Assembly: GCA_964609795.1 (NCBI GenBank)
Contig: CAZSTC010000013.1
Location: forward strand, 1-47,072
Length of the DNA stretch: 47,072 nucleotides
Reading direction: 5' to 3'
Origin: UBA1412 sp964609795
Lineage (GTDB): Bacteria > Verrucomicrobiota > Verrucomicrobiia > Limisphaerales > UBA1412
Position 1 is the stretch's first letter; each line of letters starts with the position of its first letter. This document shows positions 1-8,361 of this stretch, piece after piece. Position numbers and translations under genes: made by a program. The notes below the pieces were generated by a model. It worked only from the letters and a program-made list of their open reading frames with translations, did no database searches and was not told the DNA's origin.

Positions 1-1
1 C

Positions 2-1227
2 AGCGTCACGGCTACGGGTGCAGAACCGCTCAGCTATCAGTGGTACAAAGATGGCACCGCCATTGAACGGGCGACCGAAGCTGAATATACCGTAGACGGC
101 GCAACTCCGAACGATGCGGGAGAATATACGGTCCATGTCACGAATGAATACGGCACCAAGATCAGCGATGCCGCTCTCTTAACGGTAGTCGAACCGCCTA
201 CGATTGTGACGCAGCCGAGCTCGGCAACCATTCTGGTGGGCGAGGACTATACCTTCAGCGTCACGGTTTCGGGCACGCCACCTTTCAGATATCAATGGTA
301 CAAGTATCAGGACCCAATTATCGGCGCCGAAAGTGCCACGTATACGATTGAAAACGCTACAGTCAACGATGCGGGTATCTACCTGGTTGTGGTCTGGAAC
401 GATATTGATGAAATCGTGAGCGAACCGGCCATTCTGACCGTCATTGTGCCGGAGCCGCCCATCATTGAAGAGCAACCGGTTTCACGGACAATTCTGGTGG
501 GTGAAAATGCGACCTTCAGCGTCAGCGCCGCGGGGACAGAGCCTTTGAGCTATCAGTGGTTCAAAGACGGCACCGCTATTGAGCGGGCGACTGAATCTGA
601 GTATACAGTTGACGCCGCTACTCCGAACGACGCGGGAACCTATACGGTCCGGGTCACAAATCAATTCGGCGAAGTGACCAGCGAGCCTGCTCTCCTGACC
701 GTCATCGAGCCCGTGGCTCCGGCTATTACCGAGCAGCCGGCCTCGGCCGATATCAAGACGGGCGAGACCGTAACCTTCAGCGTCACCGCCACGGGGACGG
801 CTCCCTTGAACTATCAGTGGTTCAAAGACGGCTACGTCATCGAGAGTGCAACCGAGCCCACCTACACGATCGAGAATGCCACTCCGAACCATACAGGAAC
901 CTACACGGTCCGGGTCACCAATAAATTCGGCGAAGTGACCAGCGAGCCTGCTCACCTGAGCGTGACGGATCCGGTCCCTGCGCCCGTCATTACCACTCAG
1001 CCGCAAACACTCATTGTCGGCACAGGCAGCGCGGCGACTTTTGCCGTGGTTGCTGAGGGACAGGACCTGACCTATCAATGGTTCCTGAACGGCGAAGAGA
1101 TAAAGGGTGCCAATCAGTCGGTCTACGCACTGGTGGCAGCGAGCAGCGCCGATAGCGGCACTTATACGGTCAAGGTCAGCAACGAGGGCGGAGAGGTCAC
1201 GAGCCAACCGGCCTCACTCTGGCTCAA
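2..1227 (+). repeat. DNA-level tandem repeats encoding Ig-like domains
   Basis: Repeat units of about 250-260 bp remain alike at nucleotide level. For example, the stretch beginning agctatcagtggt recurs near bases 38 and 548 with only scattered changes. This points to recent unit duplication and leaves the array open to slippage or assembly collapse. Confidence 0.7.
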
Positions 1228-1426
1228 CGATCTCCTGATGTATGCCGGGATCAACGTCTACGGTCCGATCGGCGCAGAGTTCGTCGTGGAATATACGCTG
1301 ACTCCGGGCGACCCCAAGAGCTGGCAGGAGCTCAGCAAGGGTGTTATCAACACTCTGCCCACCGTGGTGATTGATTACGATTCACCCAAGGATGCGAAGC
1401 GCTTCTACCGGGTCATTCTGAAGTAA
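2..1426 (+). CDS. Secreted/surface protein of tandem Ig-like domains (5' partial)
   Basis: The reading frame is open from base 2, so the gene starts before the window; 474 residues remain. It contains one partial and four complete Ig-like (I-set type) repeats of about 80-85 residues, at roughly bases 2-190, 199-450, 460-705, 718-963 and 985-1227. Each has the Y-Q-W core tryptophan strand and a D-[AST]-G-x-Y-x-V turn. The last 65 residues form a different module (YAGINVYGPIG ... SWQEL ... FYRVILK) of the kind that ends many secreted PVC-group proteins. By family, such repeats are extracellular stalks or adhesive arrays; the N-terminal functional part is outside the window, so the specific role is unknown. 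A strong terminator follows the stop codon. Confident in the domain type, not in function. Confidence 0.85.
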   Translation, partial: SVTATGAEPLSYQWYKDGTAIERATEAEYTVDGATPNDAGEYTVHVTNEYGTKISDAALLTVVEPPTIVTQPSSATILVGEDYTFSVTVSGTPPFRYQWYKYQDPIIGAESATYTIENATVNDAGIYLVVVWNDIDEIVSEPAILTVIVPEPPIIEEQPVSRTILVGENATFSVSAAGTEPLSYQWFKDGTAIERATESEYTVDAATPNDAGTYTVRVTNQFGEVTSEPALLTVIEPVAPAITEQPASADIKTGETVTFSVTATGTAPLNYQWFKDGYVIESATEPTYTIENATPNHTGTYTVRVTNKFGEVTSEPAHLSVTDPVPAPVITTQPQTLIVGTGSAATFAVVAEGQDLTYQWFLNGEEIKGANQSVYALVAASSADSGTYTVKVSNEGGEVTSQPASLWLNDLLMYAGINVYGPIGAEFVVEYTLTPGDPKSWQELSKGVINTLPTVVIDYDSPKDAKRFYRVILK

Positions 1427-1497
1427 CGCAGAAGAGTTCAGAGCGCTCCGGCCGCATTATCGACGGAGAGGCTCTGAGCTCCTCCCGAATTTAGACG

Positions 1498-1532
1498 ACA
1501 AAAGCCGACCTCCATGGCCGGCTTTTGTTTTT
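1498..1532 (+). terminator. Rho-independent terminator after the Ig-repeat gene
   Basis: A perfect 10-bp stem (1498-1507 with 1519-1528), an 11-nt loop, and a T-rich tail ending in five T. It lies 72 bases after the stop codon of the Ig protein and 26 bases from the end of the convergent gcvPB. The opposite strand lacks a T tract after the stem, so it mainly serves the plus-strand gene. Confidence 0.85.
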
Positions 1533-1557
1533 AAGAGTCTAAGACTCGAGGAATCGT

Positions 1558-3000
1558 TTAATCGGAATTTCCCCCGTAGATGATCACCGGTTTGCGTGCC
1601 GCGGCAACTTCGTCGGGCCGGCCGATGGGCATCGAGCAAGGATGCTTTTTGAAGGCCTCAGGGTCGCGGTAAGCTTCCTCGAGGAGCTCGAGCACCGTGT
1701 CGCAAGCCCAGTCCAGAGTGGCTTTGGATTCGGTCTCGGTCGGCTCGAACATCAGAGCTTCGTGGACGATTAACGGGAAGTAAATCGTGGGCGGGTGCAT
1801 CCCGCGATCGATCATCGCCTTGGCAAAATCCAGCGCGCTGACGCCGATCTCCTTCTTGATTTCTTCGCAGCTCATCACGAATTCGTGCATACAGATCTTC
1901 GAGGAATGAGTCGGGAATTTATCCTTCAGGCGAGCCATCATGTAGTTCGCGTTGAGCACCGCCAACTGAGCCGCCTGCTTGATCCCTTCCTTACCGAGAA
2001 CCTCGATATAGGCCAGCGCGCGGAGCGCCACCAGGAAGTTTCCATAGAAGGTTTTGACCCTTCCGATGGATTTGTCTGAAGAGTCGCTGAGCCCGTAGCC
2101 TTCCTGCGTTTTGACCACGATGGGCCCCGGCAGATATTTGGCCAGAGCCTTCTTGCAGCCGACCGGACCGCAGCCCGGGCCGCCGCCGCCGTGAGGCGTG
2201 CTGAAAGTCTTGTGCAGGTTGAGGTGAACCACGTCGTAACCCATATCGCCCGGGCGAATGGTGCCCATAATGGCGTTGAGGTTAGCTCCGTCATAATAGA
2301 GGAGCCCGCCGGCTTCGTGGACGATCTTTGCGATCTGAGTGATCCCTTTCTCGAAAATACCGACCGTGTTGGGGTTGGTCAGCATGAGTGCCGCCGTATC
2401 CTTACCCACTGCCGCTTTCAAGGCCTCCAGGTCGACACAGCCATCGGGTCCGGAGGGGATATTGATGATCGAATAGCCGGCCATGCTCGCCGAGGCCGGG
2501 TTGGTTCCGTGAGCAGAATCCGGGACAATGATTTTATCGCGCTGGGTGTCGCCGCGCTCCAGATGGTAGGCGCGGATGAGCTGCAGAGCGGTATACTCGC
2601 CATGGGCGCCGGCCGCGGGCTGGAGCGTCACCTGGTCCATGCCGGTGATCTCTCCCAGCTTTTCGGAAAGCCGGTACATGACTTCCAAAGCGCCCTGAAC
2701 GGTTCGGGGGCACTGCAAGGGATGAATCCCCGTGAATCCGGGCAAAGCTGCCACTTCTTCATTGAGCTTGGGGTTATACTTCATCGTGCAGGAGCCCAGG
2801 GGATAGAAGCCGTCATCCACGCCATAAGCGCGTTTGGAAAGGGCCGTGTAGTGGCGCACGACATCGATCTCGGAAACTTCGGGGAGCCGGGCATCTTCCT
2901 GCCTCAGAATCCCCGCTTCCAGGCGATACTCGGGCACGTCACAGGCCGCGATCGAAAGGGCGCATTTGCCGGTTTGGGATTTCTCAAAAATCGTTTTCAT
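1558..3000 (-). CDS. gcvPB: Glycine dehydrogenase (decarboxylating) subunit 2, GcvPB
   Basis: C-terminal half of a split P-protein (480 residues). With GcvPA it decarboxylates glycine and passes the aminomethyl group to lipoyl-GcvH. The PLP-binding lysine is K264 in the motif HKTFSTPHGGGGPG, and the glycine-rich stretch after it is intact. The start chosen is the ATG at 3000: it overlaps the gcvPA stop codon as ATGA and has a GGAGG site just upstream, whereas an in-frame extension to 3069 would run back into gcvPA. It is the last gene of the order gcvT-gcvH-gcvPA-gcvPB on the minus strand, and the overlap implies translational coupling with gcvPA, which suits two subunits made in equal amounts. 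Length and motifs are normal for the two-subunit form. Confidence 0.96.
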   Translation of the reverse strand: MKTIFEKSQTGKCALSIAACDVPEYRLEAGILRQEDARLPEVSEIDVVRHYTALSKRAYGVDDGFYPLGSCTMKYNPKLNEEVAALPGFTGIHPLQCPRTVQGALEVMYRLSEKLGEITGMDQVTLQPAAGAHGEYTALQLIRAYHLERGDTQRDKIIVPDSAHGTNPASASMAGYSIINIPSGPDGCVDLEALKAAVGKDTAALMLTNPNTVGIFEKGITQIAKIVHEAGGLLYYDGANLNAIMGTIRPGDMGYDVVHLNLHKTFSTPHGGGGPGCGPVGCKKALAKYLPGPIVVKTQEGYGLSDSSDKSIGRVKTFYGNFLVALRALAYIEVLGKEGIKQAAQLAVLNANYMMARLKDKFPTHSSKICMHEFVMSCEEIKKEIGVSALDFAKAMIDRGMHPPTIYFPLIVHEALMFEPTETESKATLDWACDTVLELLEEAYRDPEAFKKHPCSMPIGRPDEVAAARKPVIIYGGNSD

Positions 3001-4310
3001 GGGCGGACCTCCTTCAACACCGATATCAATTGGTCTATATCCTCTTTGCTGTTCACTTCGGTAGCGCACCAGAGCATTTCATGATCGCTCAGCTTCAGGC
3101 CGGGTAGAATGTTCTTCTCCGTGCATTTATTTCTGATCAGATCGGCGGGAGCCCTGCTCACCACCACGAATTCGTTAAAGAACTCGGAACTGTATTTCAA
3201 TTCAAAGCCGTCAATCGCGGTCATCTGCGCCGCCAGATAATGGGCCTTGGAGAGCGATTGGCGTGCCACCTCTTTCATTCCCTCTTTACCGGCGCTCGCC
3301 ATATAGACCGTAGCGGTCAGGGCACAAAGGGCCTGATTGGAACAGATGGAAGAGGCCGCCTTCTCGCGGCGGATATGCTGCTCACGGGCTTGCAGAGTGA
3401 GCACGTAAGCATCCCGGCCGGCCGAATCGTGAGTCTTGCCGACGATGCGTCCCTGCATCCTGCGGGTCAATTTTTCACGGGCTCCGATAAAGCCCAGATA
3501 GGGTCCGCCATAGGAGAGCGGCATTCCCAGGGGCTGGCCTTCTCCGACGGCGACATCGGCACCGCACTCAAAGGGAGTCTTCAGAAGCGCACAGGCAAAG
3601 GGCTCGACCTGCATGATGTAGCCGACACCGGCCGCCTTAGCCGCCTCGCCAATCGTCTGAGCGTCTTCGATCACGCCAAAGAAATTGGGCTGAGCCAGCG
3701 CCACGGCGAAGACGTCATCGCTGAGCTTCTTCTCCAGATCTGCCAGGGAGGTCTTGCCGTTTTCCAGAGCGATCAATTCGATCTCGAAACCCAGCGGGGT
3801 GAGATAGGTTTTGACCACTTCCAGCGAGCGAGGATTGATCCCTTCGGACATGAGGACTTTGTTTTTCTTCTTTTCGCTCAACATGAGGATTCCATCAGCC
3901 AGAGCCGTGGAACCGTCATAGAGGGAAGCGTTGGAGACCTGCATCCCGGTCAGCTCGGCGATCATCGATTGGAATTCGAAAATCGCCTGCAGAATGCCCT
4001 GCGACATCTCGGCCTGATACGGCGTATAGGCGGTGATGAATTCAGAGCGGCTCAAAATGCTTTTGACCACCGGCGGAATGTAGTGCTGGTAGGCACCGGC
4101 TCCCAGGAAGATGCTGCCGAAGACCTTATTGGCCCCGGCTAGCTTCCCGAAATACCCCGCCACTTCCTGCTGGCTTTTGCCCGCAGGCAGATTCATATCC
4201 CGAGCAAAGATTCCTTCCAGACCCTGATAGAGACCCTCCAGATTCTTTACTCCCACCACATCGAGCATCTCGCGGATTTCCGACGCGGTGTGAGGCGTAT
4301 AAGTTGACAT
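2997..4310 (-). CDS. gcvPA: Glycine dehydrogenase (decarboxylating) subunit 1, GcvPA
   Basis: N-terminal half of the split P-protein, 437 residues, the usual length. It has the PLP-dependent transferase fold without the lysine that binds PLP, which sits in GcvPB; the two form the active heterotetramer in the cytoplasm. Family signatures visible are the start (YTPHTASEIREMLD), the segment GAGAYQHYIPP, and SICSNQALCALTATVYMA near the C-terminus. The ATG at 4310 is the natural family start, though no clear Shine-Dalgarno site is seen. The gene lies 95 bases downstream of gcvH, with a hairpin in between, and its TGA overlaps the gcvPB start. Confidence 0.96.
   Translation of the reverse strand: MSTYTPHTASEIREMLDVVGVKNLEGLYQGLEGIFARDMNLPAGKSQQEVAGYFGKLAGANKVFGSIFLGAGAYQHYIPPVVKSILSRSEFITAYTPYQAEMSQGILQAIFEFQSMIAELTGMQVSNASLYDGSTALADGILMLSEKKKNKVLMSEGINPRSLEVVKTYLTPLGFEIELIALENGKTSLADLEKKLSDDVFAVALAQPNFFGVIEDAQTIGEAAKAAGVGYIMQVEPFACALLKTPFECGADVAVGEGQPLGMPLSYGGPYLGFIGAREKLTRRMQGRIVGKTHDSAGRDAYVLTLQAREQHIRREKAASSICSNQALCALTATVYMASAGKEGMKEVARQSLSKAHYLAAQMTAIDGFELKYSSEFFNEFVVVSRAPADLIRNKCTEKNILPGLKLSDHEMLWCATEVNSKEDIDQLISVLKEVRP
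3007..3012 (-). promoter_or_regulatory. Ribosome binding site of gcvPB
   Basis: GGAGGT on the minus strand, 6 bases before the ATG at 3000 and inside the last codons of gcvPA. It decides the start of gcvPB and supports coupled translation. Confidence 0.75.
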
Positions 4311-4348
4311 ACGTTTGAATAGATTAAATAAACATTAAACAGACCGGA

Positions 4349-4371
4349 TTTCTGTCCGTAAAAGACAGAAA
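4349..4371 (-). other. Hairpin between gcvH and gcvPA
   Basis: A perfect 8-bp inverted repeat (4349-4356 with 4364-4371) with a 7-nt loop, in the 95-base gcvH-gcvPA spacer. No T tract follows, so it is not a classical terminator; it could be an mRNA processing or stabilising element that sets the ratio of H protein to P protein. The structure is seen; the role is inferred. Confidence 0.45.
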
Positions 4372-4405
4372 CGCTTCCTTCGCAAAAATAAGCTCAACGA
4401 GGTAT

Positions 4406-4762
4406 TTACCTCTTTGTCAGTTCATCATAGTCGTCGGAGGAGATCAGCTCCTCAGACACAGAGCTCACCTTTACCTTGATCATCCACGCAGCAAGAGCAT
4501 CCTGATTGATCAACTCGGGCGCATTCTGGAGGTCTTCATTGACCTCAATCACCGTGCCGCTCACTGGGCTGTAGATTTCCGAAACAGCTTTGACCGATTC
4601 CACATTGCCAAATGCCTCACCCGCCTCGACGCTCTCACCCACTTCAGGCAGTTCGACAAAGACGATGTCGCCCAACTCATGTTGAGCAAAGTCGGAAATT
4701 CCCACGGTGTTGTTCTCAGCGCTATACCACTCGTGAGATTTCAGGAATTTTAATTTCGACAT
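4406..4762 (-). CDS. gcvH: Glycine cleavage system H protein
   Basis: Small lipoyl carrier (118 residues) that shuttles the aminomethyl group between P, T and L proteins. The lipoylation lysine is K58 in the motif ESVKAVSEIYSPVSG, in the centre of the biotinyl/lipoyl domain. The start MSKLKFLKSHEWY is typical of the family. It lies 27 bases downstream of gcvT and upstream of gcvPA in one minus-strand run. No lipoate synthesis or attachment gene (lipA, lipB, lplA) is in the window, so lipoylation must be supplied from elsewhere. Confidence 0.97.
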   Translation of the reverse strand: MSKLKFLKSHEWYSAENNTVGISDFAQHELGDIVFVELPEVGESVEAGEAFGNVESVKAVSEIYSPVSGTVIEVNEDLQNAPELINQDALAAWMIKVKVSSVSEELISSDDYDELTKR

Positions 4763-4789
4763 AATAATTAAATCTTATTAATCAGTATC

Positions 4790-5869
4790 CTATTTGTTTC
4801 TTTTGTAAAAAGGCAGAGGCACGATCCCAGCCTTAAGTTTTTTATTTCTCACCTCAACCCACAGAGTTGAGGCAGTAAATTCTTTTTCCACACGGATCAT
4901 CCCCACGGCCTGACCCAGGGTCGGACTGTGAGTGCCGGAGGAGACGTAGCCGATCTGCCGTCCTTCATCATTAAAGATCGGGCAATGCTCACGGGCGATG
5001 CCGCGATCAATCATCTTGATACCCAGGCGCTGATAGCGGGGAGGATTCTTCAGGAGCGCATCCTTGCCGATAAAGCTCTCCTTATTCATCTTGATGGCAA
5101 AATCCAGGCCCAGCTCATGGCAGAGCGTTTCTTCGTTCATTTCATGACCGTAAAGAGGCATCGCGGCTTCCATGCGGAGCGTGTCGCGGGAGCCCAGCCC
5201 GGCAGGGACCATCCCAAAGGGACGCCCATGCTCCATGAGGAGATCAAACATACGCTCGGCAAAGGCGTTGGGGCAATAAAATTCGAAGCCGTCTTCGCCC
5301 GTATAGCCGGTCCGCGAGAGGATGATTTTCACCCCTTCCAGAGTCAGCGTTTTAAAGGTGTAGTTTTTCTCGGGGATATCGGCCAGAGAGATAAATTGTT
5401 TTACGATCTCGATGGCCAGAGGTCCCTGGAGAGCCAACTGAGCGGTGGCAGAGCTGGCGTTTTCAAATTGAGTATCACCCAGAAGGCGCGCCTCAATCCA
5501 GTCGGCATCCTTCTGCGTATTGGCGGCATTGACGACCAGGAGATATTCCTCCTGATTGAAACGGTAAACCAGAATGTCATCCACCACTCCACCCTGGGCA
5601 TTGGGCAGGAGCGAATAGCGTGCTGCGCCGTCCTTGAGCGTCGTAATATCGTTGGTAATGAGGTTCTGAATGGAAGCGAAGGCATCCTTTCCACGCAGAT
5701 AAATCTCTCCCATGTGAGAGACGTCGAAAAGGCCGGCCTTTTCCCGGACCGCTTTGTGCTCGACCATGATCCCGGTGGATTCAAATTGGACCGGCAATTC
5801 ATAACCGGTGAATTCCACCATCTTGCCGCCCGCAGCCAGCATTTTGCTGTAAAAAGGAGTTCTTAACAT
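4790..5869 (-). CDS. gcvT: Glycine cleavage system aminomethyltransferase (T protein)
   Basis: Transfers the methylene group from aminomethyl-lipoyl-GcvH to tetrahydrofolate, releasing ammonia (359 residues). Visible family features are the N-terminal LRTPFYSKML...G.MVEFTGYELPVQF, VSHMGEI, the conserved NAANTQKDADW region holding the catalytic aspartate, and LGSRDTLRMEA. The ATG at 5869 fits the family start; an in-frame TTG at 5890 would add seven residues with no homology support. It is the first gene of the gcv operon; the 176 bases upstream separate it from lpdA on the same strand. Confidence 0.96.
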   Translation of the reverse strand: MLRTPFYSKMLAAGGKMVEFTGYELPVQFESTGIMVEHKAVREKAGLFDVSHMGEIYLRGKDAFASIQNLITNDITTLKDGAARYSLLPNAQGGVVDDILVYRFNQEEYLLVVNAANTQKDADWIEARLLGDTQFENASSATAQLALQGPLAIEIVKQFISLADIPEKNYTFKTLTLEGVKIILSRTGYTGEDGFEFYCPNAFAERMFDLLMEHGRPFGMVPAGLGSRDTLRMEAAMPLYGHEMNEETLCHELGLDFAIKMNKESFIGKDALLKNPPRYQRLGIKMIDRGIAREHCPIFNDEGRQIGYVSSGTHSPTLGQAVGMIRVEKEFTASTLWVEVRNKKLKAGIVPLPFYKRNK

Positions 5870-6045
5870 ACTTATACCTGTTCTAATCAAATAAACGTTT
5901 AAAGGGATTCCAAGGCTCTGCTCTATCTGTCATATCCGCAAACACATGTCCCTGTGTTCAGATCATCCGCCACAACTCTAACGCCAGGTAATGCCTTTGT
6001 CGAGCCTCGGTTTCAGGCGAAAAAGTCTTCGGAATATCCCCTCTT
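5870..6045 (-). other. Spacer between lpdA and gcvT, no riboswitch recognised
   Basis: 176 bases that should carry the gcv operon leader if the operon has its own promoter. I looked for the glycine riboswitch aptamer core on the minus strand and did not find it. A small hairpin (aacaca/tgtgtt around 5942-5960) is present, flanked by two direct copies of gcggat. No convincing -35/-10 pair was identified. Confidence 0.4.
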
Positions 6046-7446
6046 CTAGTTTCTGTAAATCACATGGATAGCCTGCTTCATACTGTCCTCGACGGCCTCA
6101 AAAAATCCTTCGCTGACGCTCGGGTGAGGATAGACGGATTTCAGGATATCCGAGCGGCGGGCTTTCATCGCAACCAGCGTGCCCAGAGGGCCAATTATTT
6201 CGGGAGCCTGCCCCGAGACCAGCTCGACGCCCAGGAGGATTTCGGTACCTTTTTCGAAAATGACCTTCATGTAGCCGCGTTCCTCGCCGGCAATTAAGGA
6301 TTTACCGTTGCCGCCCAGATTGAAGCGCCCCATTTCGAGCACTCGGCCCGCTGCCAGAGCCTCTTCTTCGCTCAAGCCGACCTTGGCCACAGGGGGTGCC
6401 GTATAGACACAACTGGGAATGCAGGAGAGATCCGTATGAACCGTTTTGCCTGCCAGATTATCCACAACGCTGAGCGCCTGGGCCGTGGCGAAGTGGGCCA
6501 ATTGAATCGCCCCCCGGACACAGTCGCCGGCTGCGTAAATATCCGGATGCCCGGTACGTCCCTGAGAATCGACTACGATGCCGCGGTCAAACTGGATGCC
6601 GCAGAGCTCCAGGCCCTCCATTCTGCGGGGTTTGCGGCCGACACAGACGATGACCAAATCGACCGAAAGCGTCTGGTCTTTGGCCTTACTATCCTTGTAA
6701 ACGACCCCGACTTTATTTCCGTCCTCTCTTTGGAAAGCTTCTACCTGGGCCTGGGTCACGACTTTGACGCCGCTGCGCCGCAGGCTCATGCCGACATATT
6801 TGCTCACGTCTTCCGAGAACGGCGAAAGGATACGGGGCAGGCCTTCCAGAATCGTCACCTGGCTGCCTAAATCGCTGAAAAAGGTCGCCATCTCCACTCC
6901 GATCACGCCGCCGCCCACGACGGCAACCGTTGCATAGGAGCCAAAGCGGTGAGCCAGGATATCTTCGGAAGATAAGCCCAAATCGACTCCCCGGATGGAC
7001 TGAGGGAAAACCGGCTCGGCACCCAGTGCCAAGAGTATCTTCTGACCCTGAAGCTTCTCACCCGTGGTAAGAGTCAGCGTTTTATCTCCGGTGAAGGCCG
7101 CCGTGGCTTTGTACCGCTCCACTCCATTGGCTTCAAGGAGCGCGCCGATCCCCTGACTGAGCTTCTGAACCAGGTGATCTTTACGACCGACAACCATTTC
7201 CATATCCAGCTTCAGAGTCTCCAGGCCGCCAGTGATGCCAAACTCACCGGAACGAACTCTGGAGAAGAGATGAGAGGATTCCAAAAGCGTCTTGGTCGGG
7301 ATACAGCCCCAATTCAAACAGGCGCCGCCGAGATTCTCAGATTCCACCAACGCGACACTCATTCCATTGCGGGCAGCGCGGACCGCCGCCGCATATCCGG
7401 CCGGGCCACCGCCCACAATGACCAGTTCTTTCTTAATTGTTTTCAT
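6046..7446 (-). CDS. lpdA: Dihydrolipoamide dehydrogenase (E3 / L protein)
   Basis: FAD-dependent disulfide reductase, 466 residues, that reoxidises dihydrolipoyl groups with NAD+. The N-terminal dinucleotide fold is GGGPAGYAAAVRAA; the redox-active disulfide is C43/C48 in GGACLNWGCIPTK; a second nucleotide fold is VVGGGVIGVEMA; and the C-terminal active-site motif is HPHPSVSEGF, with the His-Glu base region. Its place just upstream of gcvT on the same strand suggests it is the L protein of the glycine cleavage system, though it could also serve 2-oxoacid dehydrogenases, none of which is in the window. ATG at 7446. Confidence 0.95.
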   Translation of the reverse strand: MKTIKKELVIVGGGPAGYAAAVRAARNGMSVALVESENLGGACLNWGCIPTKTLLESSHLFSRVRSGEFGITGGLETLKLDMEMVVGRKDHLVQKLSQGIGALLEANGVERYKATAAFTGDKTLTLTTGEKLQGQKILLALGAEPVFPQSIRGVDLGLSSEDILAHRFGSYATVAVVGGGVIGVEMATFFSDLGSQVTILEGLPRILSPFSEDVSKYVGMSLRRSGVKVVTQAQVEAFQREDGNKVGVVYKDSKAKDQTLSVDLVIVCVGRKPRRMEGLELCGIQFDRGIVVDSQGRTGHPDIYAAGDCVRGAIQLAHFATAQALSVVDNLAGKTVHTDLSCIPSCVYTAPPVAKVGLSEEEALAAGRVLEMGRFNLGGNGKSLIAGEERGYMKVIFEKGTEILLGVELVSGQAPEIIGPLGTLVAMKARRSDILKSVYPHPSVSEGFFEAVEDSMKQAIHVIYRN

Positions 7447-7492
7447 ATTTAAATTGAACCCGGAAGTATCCCTCCATCAGGCTTTAAGCGGG

Positions 7493-7501
7493 ATTCTACC
7501 A
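7493..7501 (-). promoter_or_regulatory. Possible extended -10 promoter of lpdA
   Basis: On the minus strand TGG-TAGAAT gives a 5/6 match to TATAAT with the TGn extension. It would start transcription about 40 bases before the lpdA ATG. The -35 region is poor (TGTCAA at 17 bases). Proposed from sequence only. Confidence 0.35.
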
Positions 7502-7550
7502 AAAGTTACCCCGTTTGACAGCGAGAATCTCCCAAAATCTGCATTTATTG

Positions 7551-7589
7551 AAAAAAAAAGCCCCTATCTTAAAAGCAAGACGAGGGGCT
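7551..7589 (-). terminator. Rho-independent terminator of rubrerythrin
   Basis: On the minus strand a 7-bp GC-rich stem agcccct/aggggct (7583-7589 with 7559-7565) with a 17-nt loop is followed by nine T. It lies 31 bases after the rubrerythrin stop and separates it from lpdA. Confidence 0.9.
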
Positions 7590-7619
7590 AATCGTTTTAT
7601 AAAGTCAGGCAGAATTGAA

Positions 7620-8198
7620 TTACCAATTCTTCTTCATGACCTCAAAGTGGGCCTGGGGATGGAGACATGCCGGGCAAACTTTGGGAGCCGTCTTGCCGGT
7701 GTGGATATAACCACAATTGCGGCACTGCCAGACCACTTCGCCTTCTTTAGCAAACACCTGGGCAGTCTCGATATTCTTCACAAAAGCGCGATAACGCTCC
7801 TCATGTCCCTTCTCCGCATTGGAGATATTGCGATACATAGCGGCGATATCTGCAAAGCCTTCTTCCTGAGCGATCTGAGCAAACTTCGGATAGTCTGCAG
7901 ACCACTCTTCATGCTCGCCGGCAGCGGCTGCCTGGAGGTTTTCGAGCGTGGTGCCGATCACACCGGCCGGATAACAGGCAGTGATTTCCACCATGCCGCC
8001 TTCGAGGAACTTGAACATGCGCTTGGCGTGTTCTTTTTCCTGGTCTGCGGTTTCGGTAAAGATCGCAGCAATCTGCTCAAAGCCTTCCTTTTTCGCCACA
8101 CCGGCGAAATAGGTATAGCGCATTCTAGCCTGAGATTCTCCGGCAAAAGATGTTAACAAGTTTTTCTCTGTTTGTGTTCCTTTGATGCTCTTACTCAT
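7620..8198 (-). CDS. Rubrerythrin
   Basis: Non-haem iron peroxidase (192 residues) that reduces hydrogen peroxide in the cytoplasm of anaerobes and microaerophiles. The ferritin-like four-helix domain comes first, with diiron ligands visible in GESQARMRY (E21), E.KEH (E54, H57) and AEKGHEERY (E129, H132). A C-terminal rubredoxin-like domain follows with iron ligands C159, C162, C175 and C178 (CRNCGY...CPAC). The start chosen is the ATG at 8198 (MSKSIKGTQTEKNLL), the family-typical N-terminus; a longer frame back to 8273 lies in the leader. It is transcribed alone, with a promoter at 8302-8331 and its own terminator. Presence implies an anaerobic or oxygen-sensitive lifestyle. Confidence 0.95.
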   Translation of the reverse strand: MSKSIKGTQTEKNLLTSFAGESQARMRYTYFAGVAKKEGFEQIAAIFTETADQEKEHAKRMFKFLEGGMVEITACYPAGVIGTTLENLQAAAAGEHEEWSADYPKFAQIAQEEGFADIAAMYRNISNAEKGHEERYRAFVKNIETAQVFAKEGEVVWQCRNCGYIHTGKTAPKVCPACLHPQAHFEVMKKNW

Positions 8199-8235
8199 AT
8201 TTTTTAATCTGTGGCCGGCCCGTTTGATTTGGTAA

Positions 8236-8270
8236 AGTGAATACCCACGGCCACCTTTCAGGCATTCACT
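8236..8270 (-). other. Leader hairpin upstream of rubrerythrin
   Basis: Ten paired positions (8236-8245 with 8261-8270) in the mRNA leader. One pair is a G.U wobble only if the minus strand is the RNA, which fits transcription toward rubrerythrin. It may protect or regulate the leader; the role is unknown. Confidence 0.4.
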
Positions 8271-8301
8271 CACCCCCGTTGACCCTTAGGGCGTGGGAGT
8301 T

Positions 8302-8331
8302 ATTAGAACAAAAACTTTCCCGGATTGTCAA
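8302..8331 (-). promoter_or_regulatory. Predicted sigma70-type promoter of rubrerythrin
   Basis: Perfect -35 TTGACA (8326-8331), 18-base spacer, -10 TCTAAT (8302-8307, 5/6) preceded by a TG extension. The predicted start is about 100 bases before the rubrerythrin ATG, giving a structured leader. Best promoter match seen in the window. Confidence 0.7.
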
Positions 8332-8361
8332 CCTCTTCGGCTCAGCCCTAACAGGCACTTG

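Noticed and set aside
5870..6045. Glycine riboswitch upstream of gcvT
   Set aside because: Expected from the operon, but the conserved aptamer core is not visible on the minus strand; only a small unrelated hairpin is present.
6458..6466. Consensus DnaA box TTATCCACA
   Set aside because: A single site inside the lpdA coding sequence with no neighbours; one such match is expected by chance in a window of this size.
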